DNA from: an uncultured Chitinophagaceae bacterium
GTDB taxonomy: Bacteria; Bacteroidota; Bacteroidia; Chitinophagales; Chitinophagaceae
Reading direction: 5' to 3'
Assembly: GCA_946885665.1 (NCBI GenBank)
Contig: CAMPGT010000058.1
Span: 1 to 16,385, forward strand
Length of the DNA stretch: 16,385 nt
Shown here: piece after piece, positions 15,501 through 16,385 of the stretch
Numbering within the stretch: position 1 is the stretch's first letter
Layout: each line of letters opens with the position of its first letter
The notes under the pieces: model-generated
Database searches by the model: none
Seen by the model: only the letters and a program-made list of their open reading frames with translations
Told to the model about the DNA's origin: nothing
Translations under genes and position numbers: made by a program

Positions 15501-15705
15501 GTGTATAGCCGACGGCGCGGGCGCCATGGGTAACCGGTCCATCGGTACCGCCGCAGCGGGAGGAATGTTAACAGGTACGTTGTTCGGTATCTTCCTGATA
15601 CCCGGATTATACGTGCTTTTTGCCTCGCGCAAAAAAGCAAAAGAACAGCAGACGCATAAAAATAAACAGGCGATGCCTGAACTGCATCCTAACCAGGCAG
15701 TGTAA
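12535..15705 (+). CDS. RND efflux pump inner-membrane subunit (AcrB/HAE1-like)
   Basis: A 1056-residue proton-driven export pump of the hydrophobe/amphiphile RND family. It starts MLELFIRRPVLSLVISLLVV (first helix), followed by the first large periplasmic loop. FLQDFRSTLIPALAVPVALV lies near residues 360-380. The helix-4 element is GIVVD409-N410-AIVVVEAV, and IGLLGK941-NAILIVEF corresponds to the lysine helix near 940. In AcrB the helix-4 pair is Asp-Asp; here the second position is Asn, as in some pumps of this phylum. Two halves of similar topology with two periplasmic loops are evident, and the length is normal. The C-terminal tail after the last helix is about 28 polar residues. It sits between the adaptor and outer-membrane factor genes, so all three parts of one machine are encoded together. 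Substrates are unknown. Confidence 0.95.
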   Translation: MLELFIRRPVLSLVISLLVVLLGVLALFRLPVTQFPDIVPPSVVVTASYNGANASVCAKAVATPLERAINGVPGMTYMNSVSSNNGVTLIQIFFEVGTDPDQAAVNVQNRVTTVLDELPEEVIKAGVTTEKEVNSMLLYLNVMSRDSTVDEEFIYNFTDINILQELKRIDGVGFVDIMGARDYSMRVWLKPDKLLSYNISTEEIIDALRQQNIEAAPGVTGENSGKDSQAKQYVLTYTGKFNTPEQYRNVVLRADNDGSILRLKDVAEVEFGTVSYDMVSKTDGRPSASIMVKQRPGSNAQEVITNIKEKMQELEATTFPPGMIYNYAYDVSRFLDASIHEVLRTLVEAFILVFIVVFIFLQDFRSTLIPALAVPVALVGTLAFMQMLGFSINILTLFALVLAIGIVVDNAIVVVEAVHLKMNRYHMNAMDATILAMKEIGNAIVAITLVMAAVFVPVAFLSGPVGVFYRQFSLTLAMAIVISGINALTLTPALCALLLKHTPAGREKPGLMQRFYAAFNKGYDKTEKNYGRMVGWMAGRRLVTVLILVVFCLITWGTASLLPSGFIPAEDQGMIYVNVTTPPGSTVERTEEVLSSIQRAIGSDESIENISTLAGYSLMSDVTGASYGMAMINLKSWDERTRSVPELIAVYREKTKLIADAAIDFFEPPTVPGFGNAGGFELRLLNKNRNTDLAATAKVSEDFLHALNMHPALEGAFSSFDPNFPQYLIHIDQEMAAKQGVSIERAMTTLQTLLGSYYATNFIRFGQMYKVMLQALPEYRATPEDVLKLYVKNDKGEMVPYANFIRMEKVFGPEQITRYNMYTAAMINGDAAEGYTSGEAIEAIRQVADSTLPRGYTYEWSGMTREQIISGNQAVFIFIICLVFVYLLLAAQYESFALPLAVILSLPAGTAGAFGLLLLAGLENNIYAQVALVMLIGLLGKNAILIVEFAIQRRKEGLPALAAAREAAVSRLRPILMTSFAFIAGLIPLCIADGAGAMGNRSIGTAAAGGMLTGTLFGIFLIPGLYVLFASRKKAKEQQTHKNKQAMPELHPNQAV

Positions 15706-15729
15706 TAAAATAAGAAAAGCTTGAATGAG

Positions 15730-16385
15730 ATGAACAGCAGGAAGTATTTTTTATTGACAGTAGTGGGTGTATTGTTTTTTTACGGCTGCAAAGTGATGGA
15801 ACCGCAACCATTGCCTGCTGTAACACCAATGCCGGCACAGTTCGACACCGCCATAAAGGAGCAGGATACTTTTGCATTGGAGTTCTCAACATTTTTCCCT
15901 GATCCGTATTTGGTAGAGCTGATCGACTCTGCTTTAAAAAATAACAATGACCTCAATATCGCCTTGCAACGGATCTCGAGGGCCGAGGCCCGGCTGACAG
16001 GCAGGAAGGGCGCGATGCTACCGTCTGTTGATGCTGTTGTGAGCGGGGGCGGAGAGCGCTATGGCGACTACACAATGAATGGCGTCGGTAATTTCGATAC
16101 CAATCTTTCGCCGAATATCAAAGAAGATCAACGCATTCCCACTGCCCCTACAACCGATATATTTGTCGGGCTGCGCAGCAGTTGGGAAATTGATTTGTGG
16201 GGCAAGTTGCGCCACAGGGAAAAAGCTGCCGCGGCCGGGCTGATGGCCACTCGCGAAGCAAGGCAGTTGATCGTTACCAACCTTGTTGCCAACCTGTCGC
16301 ATCATTATTACGAGTTGCTCGCGCTCGATGCAGAGCTCGAAATAGTGAAAAAGAATATTGCTTTGCAGGAAGAGGAACTTGAGAT
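15730..16385 (+). CDS. Outer-membrane efflux lipoprotein (TolC/OprM-NodT family), 3' end outside the window
   Basis: An open frame from the ATG at 15730 to the window edge, 218 codons visible. The N-terminus MNSRKYFLLTVVGVLFFYGC is a lipoprotein signal with C20 as the likely lipidated residue. FFPDPYLVELIDSALKNNND, then LNIALQRISRAEARL, is the typical start of the OprM/NodT outer-membrane factor family. GLRSSWEIDLWGKLRHREKA is the hallmark of the first beta-hairpin and following helix. Full-length members have about 460-480 residues, so roughly half is missing only because of the border. It follows the pump gene by 24 bp and completes the adaptor-pump-channel operon. The protein would form the exit channel through the outer membrane. 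Confidence 0.93.
   Translation, partial: MNSRKYFLLTVVGVLFFYGCKVMEPQPLPAVTPMPAQFDTAIKEQDTFALEFSTFFPDPYLVELIDSALKNNNDLNIALQRISRAEARLTGRKGAMLPSVDAVVSGGGERYGDYTMNGVGNFDTNLSPNIKEDQRIPTAPTTDIFVGLRSSWEIDLWGKLRHREKAAAAGLMATREARQLIVTNLVANLSHHYYELLALDAELEIVKKNIALQEEELE

Overview
The window looks like a chromosomal segment of a Bacteroidota bacterium, probably near Chitinophagaceae. This is inferred from the gene families, from secreted proteins with Tat or loose lipoprotein signals, from the scarcity of Shine-Dalgarno sequences, and from a few -7-type (TAnnTTTG-like) promoter matches. Base composition is roughly balanced, and codon use looks uniform across the main genes. I see no tRNA, rRNA, CRISPR array, insertion sequence or prophage gene.

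Layout. (1) 1-4245, minus strand: an L-lactate uptake and oxidation operon read as permease (lldP), lutA, lutB, lutC. Three successive stop/start overlaps of 4, 4 and 17 bp link the genes, and lutC runs off the left edge. (2) 4339-9120, plus strand, divergent from the lactate operon: a Tat-exported xylose-isomerase-like TIM-barrel protein, then after 10 nt a three-part lipoprotein (unassigned N-terminal domain, c-type heme domain, sorbosone-dehydrogenase-like beta-propeller), then a cluster of GC-rich hairpins, then an enolase-superfamily protein with a Tat-like N-terminus. I infer an extracytoplasmic carbohydrate or sugar-acid module whose electrons leave through cytochrome c. The substrate cannot be read from the sequence. 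(3) 9221-10630: a small, very hydrophilic protein, an AlkB-like 2-oxoglutarate/Fe(II) dioxygenase, and a convergent FUSC-like membrane protein whose 3' end overlaps the dioxygenase gene. (4) 10631-11372: a partly AT-rich stretch with one possible small secreted protein and two promoter/operator-like sites. (5) 11373-16385, plus strand: an RND tripartite efflux operon with periplasmic adaptor lipoprotein, inner-membrane pump and outer-membrane factor, the last cut off by the right edge.

The lactate operon would import L-lactate and oxidise it to pyruvate in the cytoplasm. The divergent module may oxidise or rearrange a sugar derivative outside the cytoplasm. The efflux operon is a self-contained export machine with no regulator gene beside it in this window. 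The least explained parts are the exported carbohydrate module, whose TIM barrel seems to have lost part of its metal site, the hairpin cluster inside that module, and the non-coding sites before the efflux operon. I found nothing that is clearly a new defence or mobile system.
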